DNA from: Candidatus Methanomethylicaceae archaeon
GTDB taxonomy: Archaea; Thermoproteota; Methanomethylicia; Methanomethylicales; Methanomethylicaceae
Reading direction: 5' to 3'
NCBI GenBank assembly: GCA_025057955.1
Contig: JANXER010000007.1
Span: 1 to 53,336 of the forward strand
Length of the DNA: 53,336 nucleotides
Part shown: piece after piece, positions 29,965-41,283 of the stretch
Position numbering within the stretch: the first letter of the stretch is position 1
Layout: each line of letters begins with the position of its first letter
Position numbers and translations under genes: made by a program
Notes under the pieces: model-generated
Told to the model about the DNA's origin: nothing
Database searches by the model: none
The model's input: the letters and a program-made list of their open reading frames with translations, nothing else

Positions 29965-30900
29965 ATGGAATCCTTGGATAAAATTATTCGCATAGCAAAA
30001 GAATTTAAGGGTTTTTCTAGGAAGATTGAAATTGGCAATATTGTAAAAATTTTTGGTAATATAGATTATGATGATGCTGGCATTATAGATATTGATGATT
30101 ATCATATTGTTGTCTCCACTGATGGAATAACTGAGGATTTGGTTGTGGTTGATCCTTGGTTTGCTGGATATTATTCTGTTCTTGTTAATGTGAATGATGT
30201 TATTGTAAAGGGAGCGAAGCCAATAGGATATGTAAATGTATTATCTGGACCAAGAGAAATTAGAGATAAAATTGCAAAGGGCATAAAGGAAGGTCTTGAA
30301 AAATATGGAATTCGTCTTCTCAAGGGACATACACATCCAGATACTTCATATTCTGCTATAGATGCTGCAGTAATTGGAATTGCAAGAAAAGTAGTAAGAG
30401 GAACTACAGCAAGCCCCCTTCAAAAAATTTTAATGGTTGTAGATCTCGATGGATCTTTTATTAAAAAGGGCTGGGTCAAATGCTTTGATAGCACAATAAA
30501 CAAATCTCCAAGAGAGGTTCAAGAGATGATATCTGCAATAATATCCTTTATTGAAAATGGAGATGTAAAATGTTCTAAGGATGTAAGTGCGCCAGGAATT
30601 TTGGGAAGTCTTGCTATGTTGTGTGAAGCAAGCAATGTAGGTGCAATTGTTCATTTGGATAAAATTCCCATTCCCAAAGATATATTAATTACAGAGTGGT
30701 TGACCTCTTATCCTGCAATGGGCTTCATATTTGGAATTATTGAAGATAGAGGGATTTCTATTCTAGAAGAGGCTGGCTTCTCTATTGGGTTTATTGGTGA
30801 ATTTACTGAAGATAATAGGCTTAGAGTTGAATACAAAGGATTAGAGTATACATTTATGGATTTTTCTAAAGAATCAGTTATTGGATTAAAATCTAGCTAG
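29965..30900 (+). CDS. Methanogenesis marker protein 2 (AIR synthase/PurM-like)
   Basis: PurM-like: DDAGIIDIDDYHIVVSTDGITEDL, VNVNDVIVKGAKPIGYVNVLSGP; neighbourhood. Confidence 0.8.
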   Translation: MESLDKIIRIAKEFKGFSRKIEIGNIVKIFGNIDYDDAGIIDIDDYHIVVSTDGITEDLVVVDPWFAGYYSVLVNVNDVIVKGAKPIGYVNVLSGPREIRDKIAKGIKEGLEKYGIRLLKGHTHPDTSYSAIDAAVIGIARKVVRGTTASPLQKILMVVDLDGSFIKKGWVKCFDSTINKSPREVQEMISAIISFIENGDVKCSKDVSAPGILGSLAMLCEASNVGAIVHLDKIPIPKDILITEWLTSYPAMGFIFGIIEDRGISILEEAGFSIGFIGEFTEDNRLRVEYKGLEYTFMDFSKESVIGLKSS

Positions 30901-32485
30901 CCTTTTCTTCCGGTAATAGGTGCTTTACTACTTCAATAGCAGGCCCCTTTGCTACAATACTTCCATTTCTGAGCAAAATTGCCTCATCACATGTCTTCAT
31001 TATGAAATCTATATCATGTGAAACTATTATGAATGTTTGTTTCAATTCCCTTCTTACACTTTTTATCGACTTTACTATGTACTTTTGAGTTATAGGATCA
31101 ATGGTTCCTGTTGGCTCATCCAATATAACTAAAATTGGCTCTTTTATCAATACTTGTGAGAGGGCAACTCTATGTCTTTCTCCCTCGCTCAATTCATCAG
31201 GATATTTATTAAATAAATTCTCTATATGACTTTCTTCAAAGCCCACTGCCTTTAATGTAATTAAGGCTTTAAATTTAGCAAATTCATCTGGAAGTTCCAA
31301 TCCTATGGCATTTGTTAAATTTTCTAAAATTGTTCTATATGGATATAGGGAATATTCTTGATGTAATATTCCAATGTAGCTTGTGGCTCTTCCTCTTCCA
31401 GTTATTCCCGGCTCACTCATGTTCACCCATTCGTCGCCTACTTTGATTAAAACTTTTCCAGAGGTGGGCACTGTTAAACCTGCTATTATTCTTGAAAGTG
31501 TAGTTTTTCCTGCTCCACTTACCCCTATTATTCCAAAAATTTCTCCTCTTCTTATCTCAAATGATACACCATCTATCGCTCTTACGATTCCTCTATCTAT
31601 GGAAAAAAAGTACTTTTTCACATTTTCTACTTTCAATATTATATCTTCCACTAATGGTCTTTCCTCTCTCAAGTCCTCTAATCCTTCTGATAGAAAAATT
31701 TTCACAATTTCTTTTGGCTCACCAATTGCTTCAATTCTTCCTTCATTCAATAATATAGCTTTATTGCTCAAGATTTCTATGCCCTCAGTTAGATGTGATG
31801 TAAGTAACATGGTAACATTTTCCTTCTTCAATTCATTTAGCATGTTATATATCATTCTTGCACTTAAGGGATCAAGCGTTCCTGTAGGCTCATCCGCAAG
31901 TAATAGAATTGGATCAATGGCTAATTGTCTAGCTAATACAACTCTTTGTTTTTCTCCACCACTTAAGTCTCTTGCCACATGAATTAATCTATGAGAAAGT
32001 CCCATTTTCTCCACAAGCTCAAGGGCTTTTTTTGTTATATCATTCTCATTGATCTTCCATCTTCTACTGAATGCCTCCATAATGTTTTCATAAACTGTCA
32101 AGTTACCATAAAGGGCAAAAGTTCTTTGAAACATTATGGCAACTCTTCTCTTGATATCTTGTACAATTTTATTTTCATTCCAAAAATCAACTTCAATCAA
32201 TTTTAAACAACATCCACATCTAAGACAATTGCCTCCAACTTTGCTTGGTCTATCAACAAAACCGCATTTTTCACAATAGGCAACTCGATAAATTATTTTA
32301 CCTGATGTTGGCTCATAATTGCTTAAACCTTTTATCATTGATATGAGTACACTTTTACCAGATCCACTTTTTCCTAAAATTCCAATACAATCTCCTTCAT
32401 TTATTATAAAAGAAACATTCTTAAGGACATATTTATCATCGAATTTCTTAGAGACATTATCTACTATAATGAAGGGCTCCACCAT
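30893..32485 (-). CDS. atwA: MCR activation component A2 (AtwA), duplicated ABC ATPase with zinc-binding insert
   Basis: Two ABC cassettes; insert YCEKCGFVDRPSKVGGNCLRCGCCLKLIEVDFW; FQRTFALYGNLTVYENIMEAF. Confidence 0.88.
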   Translation of the reverse strand: MVEPFIIVDNVSKKFDDKYVLKNVSFIINEGDCIGILGKSGSGKSVLISMIKGLSNYEPTSGKIIYRVAYCEKCGFVDRPSKVGGNCLRCGCCLKLIEVDFWNENKIVQDIKRRVAIMFQRTFALYGNLTVYENIMEAFSRRWKINENDITKKALELVEKMGLSHRLIHVARDLSGGEKQRVVLARQLAIDPILLLADEPTGTLDPLSARMIYNMLNELKKENVTMLLTSHLTEGIEILSNKAILLNEGRIEAIGEPKEIVKIFLSEGLEDLREERPLVEDIILKVENVKKYFFSIDRGIVRAIDGVSFEIRRGEIFGIIGVSGAGKTTLSRIIAGLTVPTSGKVLIKVGDEWVNMSEPGITGRGRATSYIGILHQEYSLYPYRTILENLTNAIGLELPDEFAKFKALITLKAVGFEESHIENLFNKYPDELSEGERHRVALSQVLIKEPILVILDEPTGTIDPITQKYIVKSIKSVRRELKQTFIIVSHDIDFIMKTCDEAILLRNGSIVAKGPAIEVVKHLLPEEKAS

Positions 32486-32519
32486 TACTTCTCCCCATGT
32501 ATTTGATATCAAGGAATAT

Positions 32520-33158
32520 TTAAATAATGCTCTTTATTTTTTTAAGGACATCCATGGAATCCAATCTCTTTTGATCTATTTTATTATATTTTATTAATTC
32601 CTCTAATTCTCTAACCCTTCTATTTCCAAGTTCAGGAATGGCCTTCTGTAAAATTCTATTATAATTTCTCAAATAGAATGGAATTTCTTTTGCAATTCTT
32701 ATGATTATTTCATATTCTTCTTCAGAAATCTTTTTCATTTTAATAAGAAAATTGAGAGTAGCCCTAATATTTACTAGAGCCTCAGAAATTGGTTGAAATG
32801 TTATTGGATGGAAGGCAACTGCAACTTCATCATCTCCAATAATTTTACCCTCTTTATACCATCTATAGATTTCACCAACACCTATCATTCCATAAACATC
32901 TAATTCACATGCCCTAATAGCTCCTATGCTTGCTCCTCCAACAACAATTACTCCATTCTTTATAGCGCTCAAAATTTCTCTATGGGAAACTGCAATTCTT
33001 TGATAGAAAACTCCATCAATTAATCCTATTATCTTTGCTCCATCATCCACAGCCTTAATAATATCTCCCCTTCCTGCAGGAGGCCTATAATCTGCTAATA
33101 ATATGCCTTTAGCATCGCTTAATGGTAAGCTTGGCCCAAGGAATATTGTGATTTTCAT
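32520..33158 (-). CDS. tfuA: TfuA-like protein (partner of YcaO in thioamidation)
   Basis: ITIFLGPSLPLSDAKGILLADYRPPAGRGDI..., VGGASIGAIRACELDVYGMIGVGEIYRWYKEGKI. Confidence 0.9.
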   Translation of the reverse strand: MKITIFLGPSLPLSDAKGILLADYRPPAGRGDIIKAVDDGAKIIGLIDGVFYQRIAVSHREILSAIKNGVIVVGGASIGAIRACELDVYGMIGVGEIYRWYKEGKIIGDDEVAVAFHPITFQPISEALVNIRATLNFLIKMKKISEEEYEIIIRIAKEIPFYLRNYNRILQKAIPELGNRRVRELEELIKYNKIDQKRLDSMDVLKKIKSII

Positions 33159-34348
33159 GAAATCCTTCTCCTACAACGCCTCCCAACTCTATCTCTATCT
33201 AACGCATAGACCTCTAAACCTGGAACTATAACTCTCACAGCAGGCACATTCAGTTCTTTTCTAGTTAAATCTACTATAATCACCTCATTTAGTCCAACTT
33301 CCTTCAATTTCTTCAAAATATAGTTTATATCCTCTAAGAAATCTTGACTTTCAAAGAGCTTTATTTCACTAAGCTTTATACTTCTTTCAGCCCTCTCAAA
33401 CCATTTTCTATTTAATCTCTTCATTCTTTCATAACCTATTATTCTTGCAAATCCTGCTTTATAGGTGTCTTCTCTTGTTCCATGTATTGTTGTGAGTCTA
33501 CTTTGTGCAGCTTCTGTTAATGCTCTTATAAGTGCTATTTCAGGAATTAGATGACAACCCACCCCCAGCGAAAGTAATGCTGGATCCTTTGTTTTTTCAT
33601 CATCTAATGCTACTGCTATAGTAGGTATCTCTATATCTGAAGTTATTTCCTTTATGTAAACCTTTATATTTGCTCTTTCGAACTTTTTTAATAGCTCTTT
33701 TGCCAGTCCATTCGAATCCACCTCTAAATCCCTCGCCTCTATTGCTTCAACCTCATACAGAGACCATGCATCTCTTTCTATAACCTCTAATAATCCATGT
33801 AATATTGCTTCTTCAATAACATTTCCTGCTGCAAGTCCATTAGTATTAGTTCTAAATAATTGATTTTCCCTTTTATATGGATGGAATACTGCCTCAGCTG
33901 GTACTAAAATTTCTTTATTTTTTATTAAAGAAAATCCATATACCCATTCCAAAATTTCCTTATGAGAATATCTTCTTAAGAATGGCAAAATCAATTCATT
34001 AGGATTCAAAATTTCATAAGATTTGGATAGTTCTTCATAACTTCCTCTTACTATTTTTGAAGAATCTGGCTCAGCTGAATATCTTTCAATTCCCTCCATT
34101 ATTGCTGAAATTTTAGCAAGTTCTGGTGTATGCCCCTTCCCATTATAAACTGTTATTGCTCCTTCAGCTGCATTAGGCCTAATGGAAGTAAACACAGGTA
34201 TTCCTATAATATCCAATCCAGTTATATCAGCAACTCTAGTTATTCCAGCTTTTTGATATACATTCTCTAAGAGGCTTAATGTTTCATGAAGACTTTTAGC
34301 TCTATGAGTTCCTTCTTTTAAAACCTTCTTTACTTGCTTTAAAATCAA
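33155..34348 (-). CDS. ycaO: YcaO-domain protein (methanogenesis marker 1; McrA thioglycine formation)
   Basis: HRAKSLHETLSLLENVYQKAGITRVADITGLDIIGIPVFTSIRPNA, EGIERYSAE, GLLEVIERDAWSL. Confidence 0.92.
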   Translation of the reverse strand: MILKQVKKVLKEGTHRAKSLHETLSLLENVYQKAGITRVADITGLDIIGIPVFTSIRPNAAEGAITVYNGKGHTPELAKISAIMEGIERYSAEPDSSKIVRGSYEELSKSYEILNPNELILPFLRRYSHKEILEWVYGFSLIKNKEILVPAEAVFHPYKRENQLFRTNTNGLAAGNVIEEAILHGLLEVIERDAWSLYEVEAIEARDLEVDSNGLAKELLKKFERANIKVYIKEITSDIEIPTIAVALDDEKTKDPALLSLGVGCHLIPEIALIRALTEAAQSRLTTIHGTREDTYKAGFARIIGYERMKRLNRKWFERAERSIKLSEIKLFESQDFLEDINYILKKLKEVGLNEVIIVDLTRKELNVPAVRVIVPGLEVYALDRDRVGRRCRRRIS

Positions 34349-34352
34349 AATT

Positions 34353-35594
34353 TCACCCTTCGAGTTCTTTCATTCCAGATGCCATTAATGCTACTCCTAC
34401 TGCTCCTATTAGATTTGGTCTTTGAGGAACGATAACTTCTACGCTTAGCACATCCGACATAGCTTTTACAAGGCCTTTGATTAATGCTGTGGAGCCAACT
34501 TGTATTATGGGATGTCTTATATCTATTTCTTGAAGTTGTTGCTCAAAAACTTGTTCAGCTACACTATAACATGCTGCAGCTGCAACATCCTCTATTCTAG
34601 CTCCACTTGCTAAAGCTGCAACCAAGTCTTGAAGGCCAAAAACTATACAATAGGCATTCATTGGCACATTTCTATAATCCCCTTTCAATGCTAATTCTCC
34701 AAGCTCATCAAGGCCAATCCCCAATCTTTTTGCGCTAGTTTCTAAAAATCTACCAGAAGCTCCAGCACAAACTCCTCCAACTGTGAAACTATCCGGTATA
34801 CTATCATAAAGTGTAATGGCTTTATTATCCATCCCGCCTATATCTATAACCGTGGCATCTCCTTTTTGTCTATCACATAGAAATAATGCTCCTTTCGAAC
34901 ATGTGGAAACTTCTTCCATAGAGAGTTGAGCTTTATAGTATTCCTTTAGTATTCTCCTGCCATATCCTGTGACACCTATGGCTTCTAATCTTTCAAAGTC
35001 TATGTTAGCCTCTTTAAGCGCAATTTCAAGCGCCTTCTTCCCACTCTCTAAAACGCTTGTTGTAGGGAGCCATCCAACACCAACTATTTCATTATCCTTC
35101 ATAATTACTGCTTTTGTTGTTGTTGATCCAGAATCTATTCCTGCTGTTATTCCTTCTTGCTTCGTTCTTGCAAATAGGGGTTTTTTACTGATTATATTCA
35201 CCAGCGCCTCCATTCTCAATAGTAGAGTTCCAGCCTTAGTTCTCTCCGTAAAGGAATAGGTTACAACTGGAATTTTGCTCTTACTCTGAATATATCTTCT
35301 AACTATGCTTCTCACAAGCGCCCCCTCAGCACATTTGAAGCAAGTTGTTAGAAATACACCATCTACTTCCACTTCTCTCTCCACAATTGCTTTTGCTCTT
35401 GCCATCATTAATTTTAATCCACTACTGATAGCATGAAATCCTAATTCCTCCTCTGCTACTTTTATATCATTCAAGTCTACCTCAGGTACTACTATTCTTC
35501 CTCCAACCATCTCTGCAGCTTTTTCTATCTCTTTCTGAATCCCACTATATTCTGTTCCACATGATATTTGTGCAATTCTTACTTTTCCTGTCAT
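34353..35594 (-). CDS. Methanogenesis marker protein 15 (BadF/BadG/BcrA-type ASKHA ATPase)
   Basis: [55 protein letters not shown]; extra N-terminal domain. Confidence 0.85.
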   Translation of the reverse strand: MTGKVRIAQISCGTEYSGIQKEIEKAAEMVGGRIVVPEVDLNDIKVAEEELGFHAISSGLKLMMARAKAIVEREVEVDGVFLTTCFKCAEGALVRSIVRRYIQSKSKIPVVTYSFTERTKAGTLLLRMEALVNIISKKPLFARTKQEGITAGIDSGSTTTKAVIMKDNEIVGVGWLPTTSVLESGKKALEIALKEANIDFERLEAIGVTGYGRRILKEYYKAQLSMEEVSTCSKGALFLCDRQKGDATVIDIGGMDNKAITLYDSIPDSFTVGGVCAGASGRFLETSAKRLGIGLDELGELALKGDYRNVPMNAYCIVFGLQDLVAALASGARIEDVAAAACYSVAEQVFEQQLQEIDIRHPIIQVGSTALIKGLVKAMSDVLSVEVIVPQRPNLIGAVGVALMASGMKELEG

Positions 35595-35628
35595 TTTTGA
35601 CCATCCTATAATTTGGCTGACCATTTTT

Positions 35629-36777
35629 CTACTTTATCCTTATCTCTACAACATCTCCATCCATTAGTACATGATCCTCTCCTACTCTTTCTCCATCATA
35701 ATTTACTGATTTTCCCCATACTTTTGCATACTTAAAATTCTTATATAGATGAGAATGAACAATTTTAGCAATCTCTATAACTTTTGTGCCCATAGGAACT
35801 ATTATAGGCTTTTTAGCAATTTCTCCATTTGGTTCCTTAGTATATACTCTTACAATTCCAAGAATTTTAAACAATGATTCTCCTATTTTTGATAATCCCT
35901 CTCCTGTTGCTGTTGAAACTCCTATGGCCTCTTTTCCAATAGCTTTTTTAAATTCTTCAACAGCATTTGGATTCAAGTCTATTTTGTTTATTAAAATTAA
36001 TGCAGGTTTATATGTCTTGGTTTGCTCAAGGGCCTCTATGAAATCCTCTAAATCAACCTCCCCCAAAATCTTTATTATTGCGTTTCTTATTCCTCTTTCC
36101 TTGAGAAGTTCCCTCACATCTTCAATTTTACAAGATAATCTTCCCATACACTTTATTTGAATGCCGCCGCCACTTGTGAGCTCTATCTCAACTCTATTTA
36201 CTTTTCTCTCAAGTATTATTCCTGCATTTCTTAATTCATTAACTATTATATTATATTGCTCCACAGGATTCCTTCCATCCAATAATAATATTAAGCCATC
36301 AGAATTTCTTATCAAGCTTAATAGCTTCGATCCCCACTTTCCATTTTCCATTCCTTCATAAATGGCTGGAGTATCTATCAATTGGAATTGAATATCCTCA
36401 TATTGCATCATGCCAGGAACTGGATCTTTTGTTGTAAATGGATGATTTGAAACCTCTGATTTTGCATTTGTCAACTTTGTAATTAAAGAACTTTTTCCAC
36501 ACCCTGTTAATCCTATTATCGCTATTTGTGCAGCCCCCTCCTTCTTTATGGAAAAGCTTGTATCTCCTCCACCAGTTTTCCTTTTTTTCTGTTCCTCCAA
36601 TTCTTTCTTCAATTGAGCTAGTCTTCTACGAAGGTGCCCTCTCATTTTCTCTGTTCCCTTATGTTCAGGTATGAGGGATAGAAATTCTTGTAGATACTTT
36701 ATCTTCTCCTGTAGCGTCTTTGCCTCCATATACTTTTTTTCAGCAGCTCTCGCTTGTGGAGGAAGATTTGTTGGCAT
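35629..36777 (-). CDS. OBG/DRG-like GTPase with C-terminal TGS domain
   Basis: [42 protein letters not shown]-terminal [33 protein letters not shown]. Confidence 0.9.
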   Translation of the reverse strand: MPTNLPPQARAAEKKYMEAKTLQEKIKYLQEFLSLIPEHKGTEKMRGHLRRRLAQLKKELEEQKKRKTGGGDTSFSIKKEGAAQIAIIGLTGCGKSSLITKLTNAKSEVSNHPFTTKDPVPGMMQYEDIQFQLIDTPAIYEGMENGKWGSKLLSLIRNSDGLILLLDGRNPVEQYNIIVNELRNAGIILERKVNRVEIELTSGGGIQIKCMGRLSCKIEDVRELLKERGIRNAIIKILGEVDLEDFIEALEQTKTYKPALILINKIDLNPNAVEEFKKAIGKEAIGVSTATGEGLSKIGESLFKILGIVRVYTKEPNGEIAKKPIIVPMGTKVIEIAKIVHSHLYKNFKYAKVWGKSVNYDGERVGEDHVLMDGDVVEIRIK

Positions 36778-36799
36778 TTTCCTTTAAATAAATCTACTA

Positions 36800-37771
36800 T
36801 TACTTATTATTCTTTCTTTTCATTATATTTACCATTCTTGCAATTCTAACTGCTCTATCCGCTACTTCCACGGCAGTAGTTCCAAACAAATATGTATTTG
36901 GCTCTATGCCAAATCCTCCCTCATCAACTATGACATCTACCCAGCCTACATTCTTTTTCGCTAAATCCTCTATAAAATCTAAGAGCTCTTGCTCATCCTT
37001 TTTATCCATATCCCTTTTGAATATGTAAGTCTTAAGACCTAGTCTCTCTATTGCTAATCTTACATATTCATTATAGGTTATATTTATTGAAGCGCGAAGA
37101 TTTGGATTGATCTTCATAACCTTAAGAAGAACTTTTCCAAGATGACCCGATACTCCGAACTCAGGATCAAGTAAAGCCTTCGCTTTTCCTCTGAACCTCA
37201 CGATTCTTCCTGGTACTCCTGCTACATCTGATATATTTCTAGCCCCCTCTATAGCCATAACAACATTGGAGAAAACTTCAGGTAGTACTACGGAGAATTC
37301 CTGAGTCCCTTCTATTAATTCTAGAGCTGATTTCACCTCATTAATCACTCTACGCCTCATATCCATTACATCTATTGTCAAACCCATATGAAGCTGCATA
37401 CAAATACTACATCTCTCTTCCACTAGATTGGATATCTTCATTCTATGTGCATGGCATATTGTTCCACTTTTTCTAAGATTTAAGCAAATTCTACAAACTT
37501 CATATATAGTATCAACCTGTCCTCTTTTCTTCATATTCATTTCAGCTGCAATGCTTCTTGCGATTGCCTTCAATTCTTCTAAATCAAAGGGAGGACTTAT
37601 CAATTCACTCTCATTCTGACTTAAGTATCCACTTACTGCTGCTTGTGTTACTCCTAATCTATCCGCGATTTTCGTCTGAGGCCAGCCGTAAGTCTGACTT
37701 AACTCCTTTGCAACAAGAACTCTTAATGCTGGTAAAAATTTTCTTACCACTATTTCACATGGTGGATTCAA
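36800..37771 (-). CDS. HTH-ThiN transcriptional regulator (ThiR-like)
   Basis: HTH TYGWPQTKIADRLGVTQAAVSGYLSQ followed by C-terminal ThiN-like domain (VPGRIVRFRGKAKALLDPEFGVSGHLGKVLLKVMKINPNLRASINITYN). Confidence 0.85.
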   Translation of the reverse strand: MNPPCEIVVRKFLPALRVLVAKELSQTYGWPQTKIADRLGVTQAAVSGYLSQNESELISPPFDLEELKAIARSIAAEMNMKKRGQVDTIYEVCRICLNLRKSGTICHAHRMKISNLVEERCSICMQLHMGLTIDVMDMRRRVINEVKSALELIEGTQEFSVVLPEVFSNVVMAIEGARNISDVAGVPGRIVRFRGKAKALLDPEFGVSGHLGKVLLKVMKINPNLRASINITYNEYVRLAIERLGLKTYIFKRDMDKKDEQELLDFIEDLAKKNVGWVDVIVDEGGFGIEPNTYLFGTTAVEVADRAVRIARMVNIMKRKNNK

Positions 37772-37834
37772 AATCCTCCCCCCATAAGTGATTTATATAA
37801 TCATTATTTTTCATTAATAAATTATTTATATTAC

Positions 37835-37846
37835 CCTTTATAAAGG
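37835..37846. promoter_or_regulatory. Perfect 12-bp palindrome cctttataaagg in the divergent thi intergenic region
   Basis: Reads identically on both strands; between the ThiR-like gene and thiDN. Confidence 0.35.
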
Positions 37847-37877
37847 TGATCTACAAATTTTATAAATTGGTGGTTTT

Positions 37878-39230
37878 TTGAGAATCCCTACTGTTTTAAC
37901 AATTGCTGGATCGGATTCGGGTGGAGGAGCAGGAATAGAAGCAGATTTAAAAACTTTTGCTGCAATAGGCGTTCATGGTACTGTTGCTATAACTGCCATC
38001 ACTGCACAGAATACTACAGGAGTTTTTGGAATACATGAAATACCACCTGAGATGATTAGACTTCAAATAGAGGCAGTCTATAATGATATTGGATTTGAAT
38101 TTGCAAAAACTGGCATGTTATTTTCAGAGGCTATAATAAACGAAGTTTCTGATGTTATAAAAAAACTTGGAATTAAAGTTGTTGTAGATCCAGTAATGAT
38201 TGCAAAATCTGGAGCGCCTTTGCTATTGCCAGAGGCAATGACTGCACTTAAGGAAAAATTAATTCCATTAGCTGAAGTTGTAACTCCAAATGTTAATGAA
38301 GCAGAGGCTTTAACTGGAATTAAAATTCATACCATAGAGGATTCAATAAGAGCAGGTAAAGCCATTCTTGATTTAGGGCCTAAAGCAGTAGTTGTAAAGG
38401 GCGGACATCTGAAGGGAGATGCTGTGGATGTTTTATATACTAAAGAAGGAGTAATTAAAATATTAGGAAGTCCAAGAGTAGAATCAATCACCACTCATGG
38501 TACTGGTTGTACTTTTTCTGCAGCTATAGCTGCTTATCTTGCGCTTGGTTTATCTATTGAGAATGCCTTTGCTGAAGCTAAGAAGTTTGTTACAAACGCT
38601 ATTAAGTATGGCTTAAGAATTGGAAAAGGTGTAGGGCCTGTTGAACCAATGAGCAATCTAAGAATAGATGCAGAGCGCTATAGAGTAATCTCAAAGATGT
38701 ATGATGCTCTGCGTCTATTGGAATCATCCCCTCAACTTTCTAAGCTAACACCAGAATGTCAGATAAATTTAGTGATGGCTCTTCCATATCCATTTGCAGA
38801 TAGCATAGAGGCTGTTTGTGGAATTCCTGGTAGAATTACTAATATTGGTGGAAGATTACGTCCATCATCTTGTCCTACTTTTGGAGCTTCAAAGCATTTA
38901 GCTCGTCTTATAATAACAGTTATGGAATATGATTCAAATGTGAGATCGGCTATGAATATAAAGTATTCTAAGGAAATAATTGAAACTTGTGAAAAGCTTG
39001 GTTGGATTGTAAGCTATTACGATAGATGCAAGGAGCCAGAGGAAATAAAAGCAAAGGAAGGAGCAACAATTCCATGGGGCACAAGAGAGGCAATTAAATC
39101 CATTGGAAGAATTCCAGATATAATTTATCATACTGGAGATTATGGAAAGGAGCCAATGATTGTAATACTAGGGAGGGATCCTTTAGAGACGGTATCGAAA
39201 GCAATTAAGCTAGCTGAATCCTTAGCTTAA
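37878..39230 (+). CDS. thiDN: Bifunctional hydroxymethylpyrimidine phosphate kinase / ThiN thiamine-phosphate synthase
   Basis: [47 protein letters not shown]-terminal ThiN ([31 protein letters not shown]). Confidence 0.93.
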   Translation: MRIPTVLTIAGSDSGGGAGIEADLKTFAAIGVHGTVAITAITAQNTTGVFGIHEIPPEMIRLQIEAVYNDIGFEFAKTGMLFSEAIINEVSDVIKKLGIKVVVDPVMIAKSGAPLLLPEAMTALKEKLIPLAEVVTPNVNEAEALTGIKIHTIEDSIRAGKAILDLGPKAVVVKGGHLKGDAVDVLYTKEGVIKILGSPRVESITTHGTGCTFSAAIAAYLALGLSIENAFAEAKKFVTNAIKYGLRIGKGVGPVEPMSNLRIDAERYRVISKMYDALRLLESSPQLSKLTPECQINLVMALPYPFADSIEAVCGIPGRITNIGGRLRPSSCPTFGASKHLARLIITVMEYDSNVRSAMNIKYSKEIIETCEKLGWIVSYYDRCKEPEEIKAKEGATIPWGTREAIKSIGRIPDIIYHTGDYGKEPMIVILGRDPLETVSKAIKLAESLA

Positions 39231-39234
39231 TTTC

Positions 39235-39744
39235 TTAGCTTAATTTAAATGATTTATTTTTTAAAACATCAAACAGCCCACTCCTTAAACCCTCCAAAAA
39301 AGATGTTATTTTGAACAAAGGAACAATAAATACATTGTTTTTTTCCTTTATTCTCTCCTCATATAATGTTACTAATGTTGGTATTATAATAATCTCTTTC
39401 CAACTTTCAAAATCAATTAAGGATAATTCAGCTAATTTGTATGAAAAATATAAACATCTATTATAATGTAACAATGTTGCATTTTTTAAAGCAGAGAATT
39501 TACTATATTTGGCCTTCCAATGCTTACAATCTGCCACTATTATTCTTGGATTTTCCAAAGCTATAATATCTATTTCATATCTCCTCTTATTATAAGAAAA
39601 TCTTAAATTTTTAATGGTTAGAAAGCCACTCTCTGATAGTATGGATGAGGTTAAATCTTCAAAATCCCTCCAACCCTCCTTTTTTAAAATCTCTTCAAGC
39701 TGTTCTCCTGATTTCATTCTTTCCTCAAGCTCTTTTAGTAGCAT
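39235..39744 (-). CDS. PD-(D/E)XK restriction-endonuclease-like protein
   Basis: RRYEIDIIALENPRIIVADCKHWK core motif. Confidence 0.65.
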   Translation of the reverse strand: MLLKELEERMKSGEQLEEILKKEGWRDFEDLTSSILSESGFLTIKNLRFSYNKRRYEIDIIALENPRIIVADCKHWKAKYSKFSALKNATLLHYNRCLYFSYKLAELSLIDFESWKEIIIIPTLVTLYEERIKEKNNVFIVPLFKITSFLEGLRSGLFDVLKNKSFKLS

Positions 39745-40554
39745 TCACTCACCGAAGAGAACTTCATTTGGTATTTTCGCTATTGGTGGATTAATCAATT
39801 TATGTCTATTTTCAATAATCCTTCTCAATATGAACTTTATTTTATCCCTTCTCTCCTCTCCTAATACTTTCACAATTTTTTCATAGTCATAGCCTAAGTC
39901 CAAATGGTAATATAATATTTCATCAATTTCATCATAACTCATTCCAAGCTCCTCTTTTGCTGTTTGACCTCTCCATAAGCCAGGACTACTTTCCTTTTCA
40001 ATTATTCTCTCTGGTATATTCAAAAATTTTGCCAATAATCTTACTTGTGTTTTATAAAGTCCTCCTATTGGAAGTATATCCACTCCACCATCCCCATATT
40101 TTGTGAAATATCCAATTGCCAATTCGCTTCTATCACCACATCCTACTACTATTCTTCTTTCCATATTTGCAAAATAGTATAATATTATCATTCTAACTCT
40201 TGCTTTTAGATTTCCCTCAGCTATCAAGTCTCCTTTTCTTTCAAGCTTATTTAGAAAACACTTCACAATTTCTTCAATTTCAATTATTCTATATTGTAGA
40301 TTGTATTTATTCACAATAAACATGGCATCTTGTATTTCCTCTAAATCACTTCTTTCAGGCATTATTAATGCTAAAATTTTCTCTCTTTCAAAGGTACGAG
40401 CAAGTAGAGCTGCTACAGTTGATGAATCTACTCCTCCACTTAATCCAAAAACCACTCCTCTATCTCCAATCTCTTTTCTTAGAAAATCTCTTATTATTTC
40501 CTCAGTTTTCTTCAAGTTTATATTTTTCAATGGATTACACACTTGAAGCACCAA
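39745..40554 (-). CDS. nadE: NAD(+) synthetase (NadE)
   Basis: VFGLSGGVDSSTVAALLAR, GCGDRSELAIGYFTKYGDGGVDILPIGGLYKTQV, ESSPGLWRGQTAKEELG. Confidence 0.95.
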   Translation of the reverse strand: MVLQVCNPLKNINLKKTEEIIRDFLRKEIGDRGVVFGLSGGVDSSTVAALLARTFEREKILALIMPERSDLEEIQDAMFIVNKYNLQYRIIEIEEIVKCFLNKLERKGDLIAEGNLKARVRMIILYYFANMERRIVVGCGDRSELAIGYFTKYGDGGVDILPIGGLYKTQVRLLAKFLNIPERIIEKESSPGLWRGQTAKEELGMSYDEIDEILYYHLDLGYDYEKIVKVLGEERRDKIKFILRRIIENRHKLINPPIAKIPNEVLFGE

Positions 40555-40587
40555 AAAATAATAATAGAAATTACTTTTTTATAATTC

Positions 40588-41283
40588 ATGGTGATAAATA
40601 TGAGAGTTTTCTATCCTTTATTACTTATAAATTTCAAAACTTATATTGAGGCTCTTGGAGATAGAGGTCTAAATCTTGCGAAGATTGCTGAAAAAATTTC
40701 TTTGGAATATGGAGTTTGTATAGCAGTAGCTCCTCAATTTGTTGATATAAAAATGATTGCTGAAGAAGTTTCCATACCAATTTTTGCTCAACACATTGAT
40801 CCATATATGCCAGGTGCATATACAGGTCATATAACGCCAGAATCAATTAAGGAAGCTGGTGCTCATGGAACTCTATTAAATCATTCAGAGAGGCGCTTGA
40901 GAGTGGATGAAATAGAACTTTCATTAAATAGATGTAAGGAGCTAAATCTAATTTGTTGTATATGTGCAGGAAATACTCCTATAGCTATATCATTATCTAT
41001 GCTAAATCCAGAAATGGTTGCAGTAGAGCCTCCAGAGTTAATAGGATCTGGAATATCAGTTTCAAAAGCAAAGCCAGAGATAGTTAAATCCTCAGTAGAG
41101 GCCATTAAAAGAATTAATCCAAGTGTACATGTTTTATGTGGTGCAGGAATAAGTGATGATGTAGATGTACGCAAGGCTATTGAGCTAGGATCCGAGGGCA
41201 TATTAGTTGCATCTAGTATTGTAAAATCAAAAGATCCGGAAAAATTATTACAAAAATTTGCTAAAGCGATGTTATCCTCATAG
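40588..41283 (+). CDS. tpiA: Triosephosphate isomerase, archaeal type
   Basis: LINFKTYIEALG, AQHIDPYMPGAYTGHITPESIKEAGAHGTLLNHSERR, VLCGAGISDDVDVRKAIELGSEGILVASS. Confidence 0.95.
   Translation: MVINMRVFYPLLLINFKTYIEALGDRGLNLAKIAEKISLEYGVCIAVAPQFVDIKMIAEEVSIPIFAQHIDPYMPGAYTGHITPESIKEAGAHGTLLNHSERRLRVDEIELSLNRCKELNLICCICAGNTPIAISLSMLNPEMVAVEPPELIGSGISVSKAKPEIVKSSVEAIKRINPSVHVLCGAGISDDVDVRKAIELGSEGILVASSIVKSKDPEKLLQKFAKAMLSS

Noticed and set aside
31383-31982. Plus-strand 199-aa ORF
   Set aside because: Antisense to atwA; typical P/S/L-rich shadow translation.
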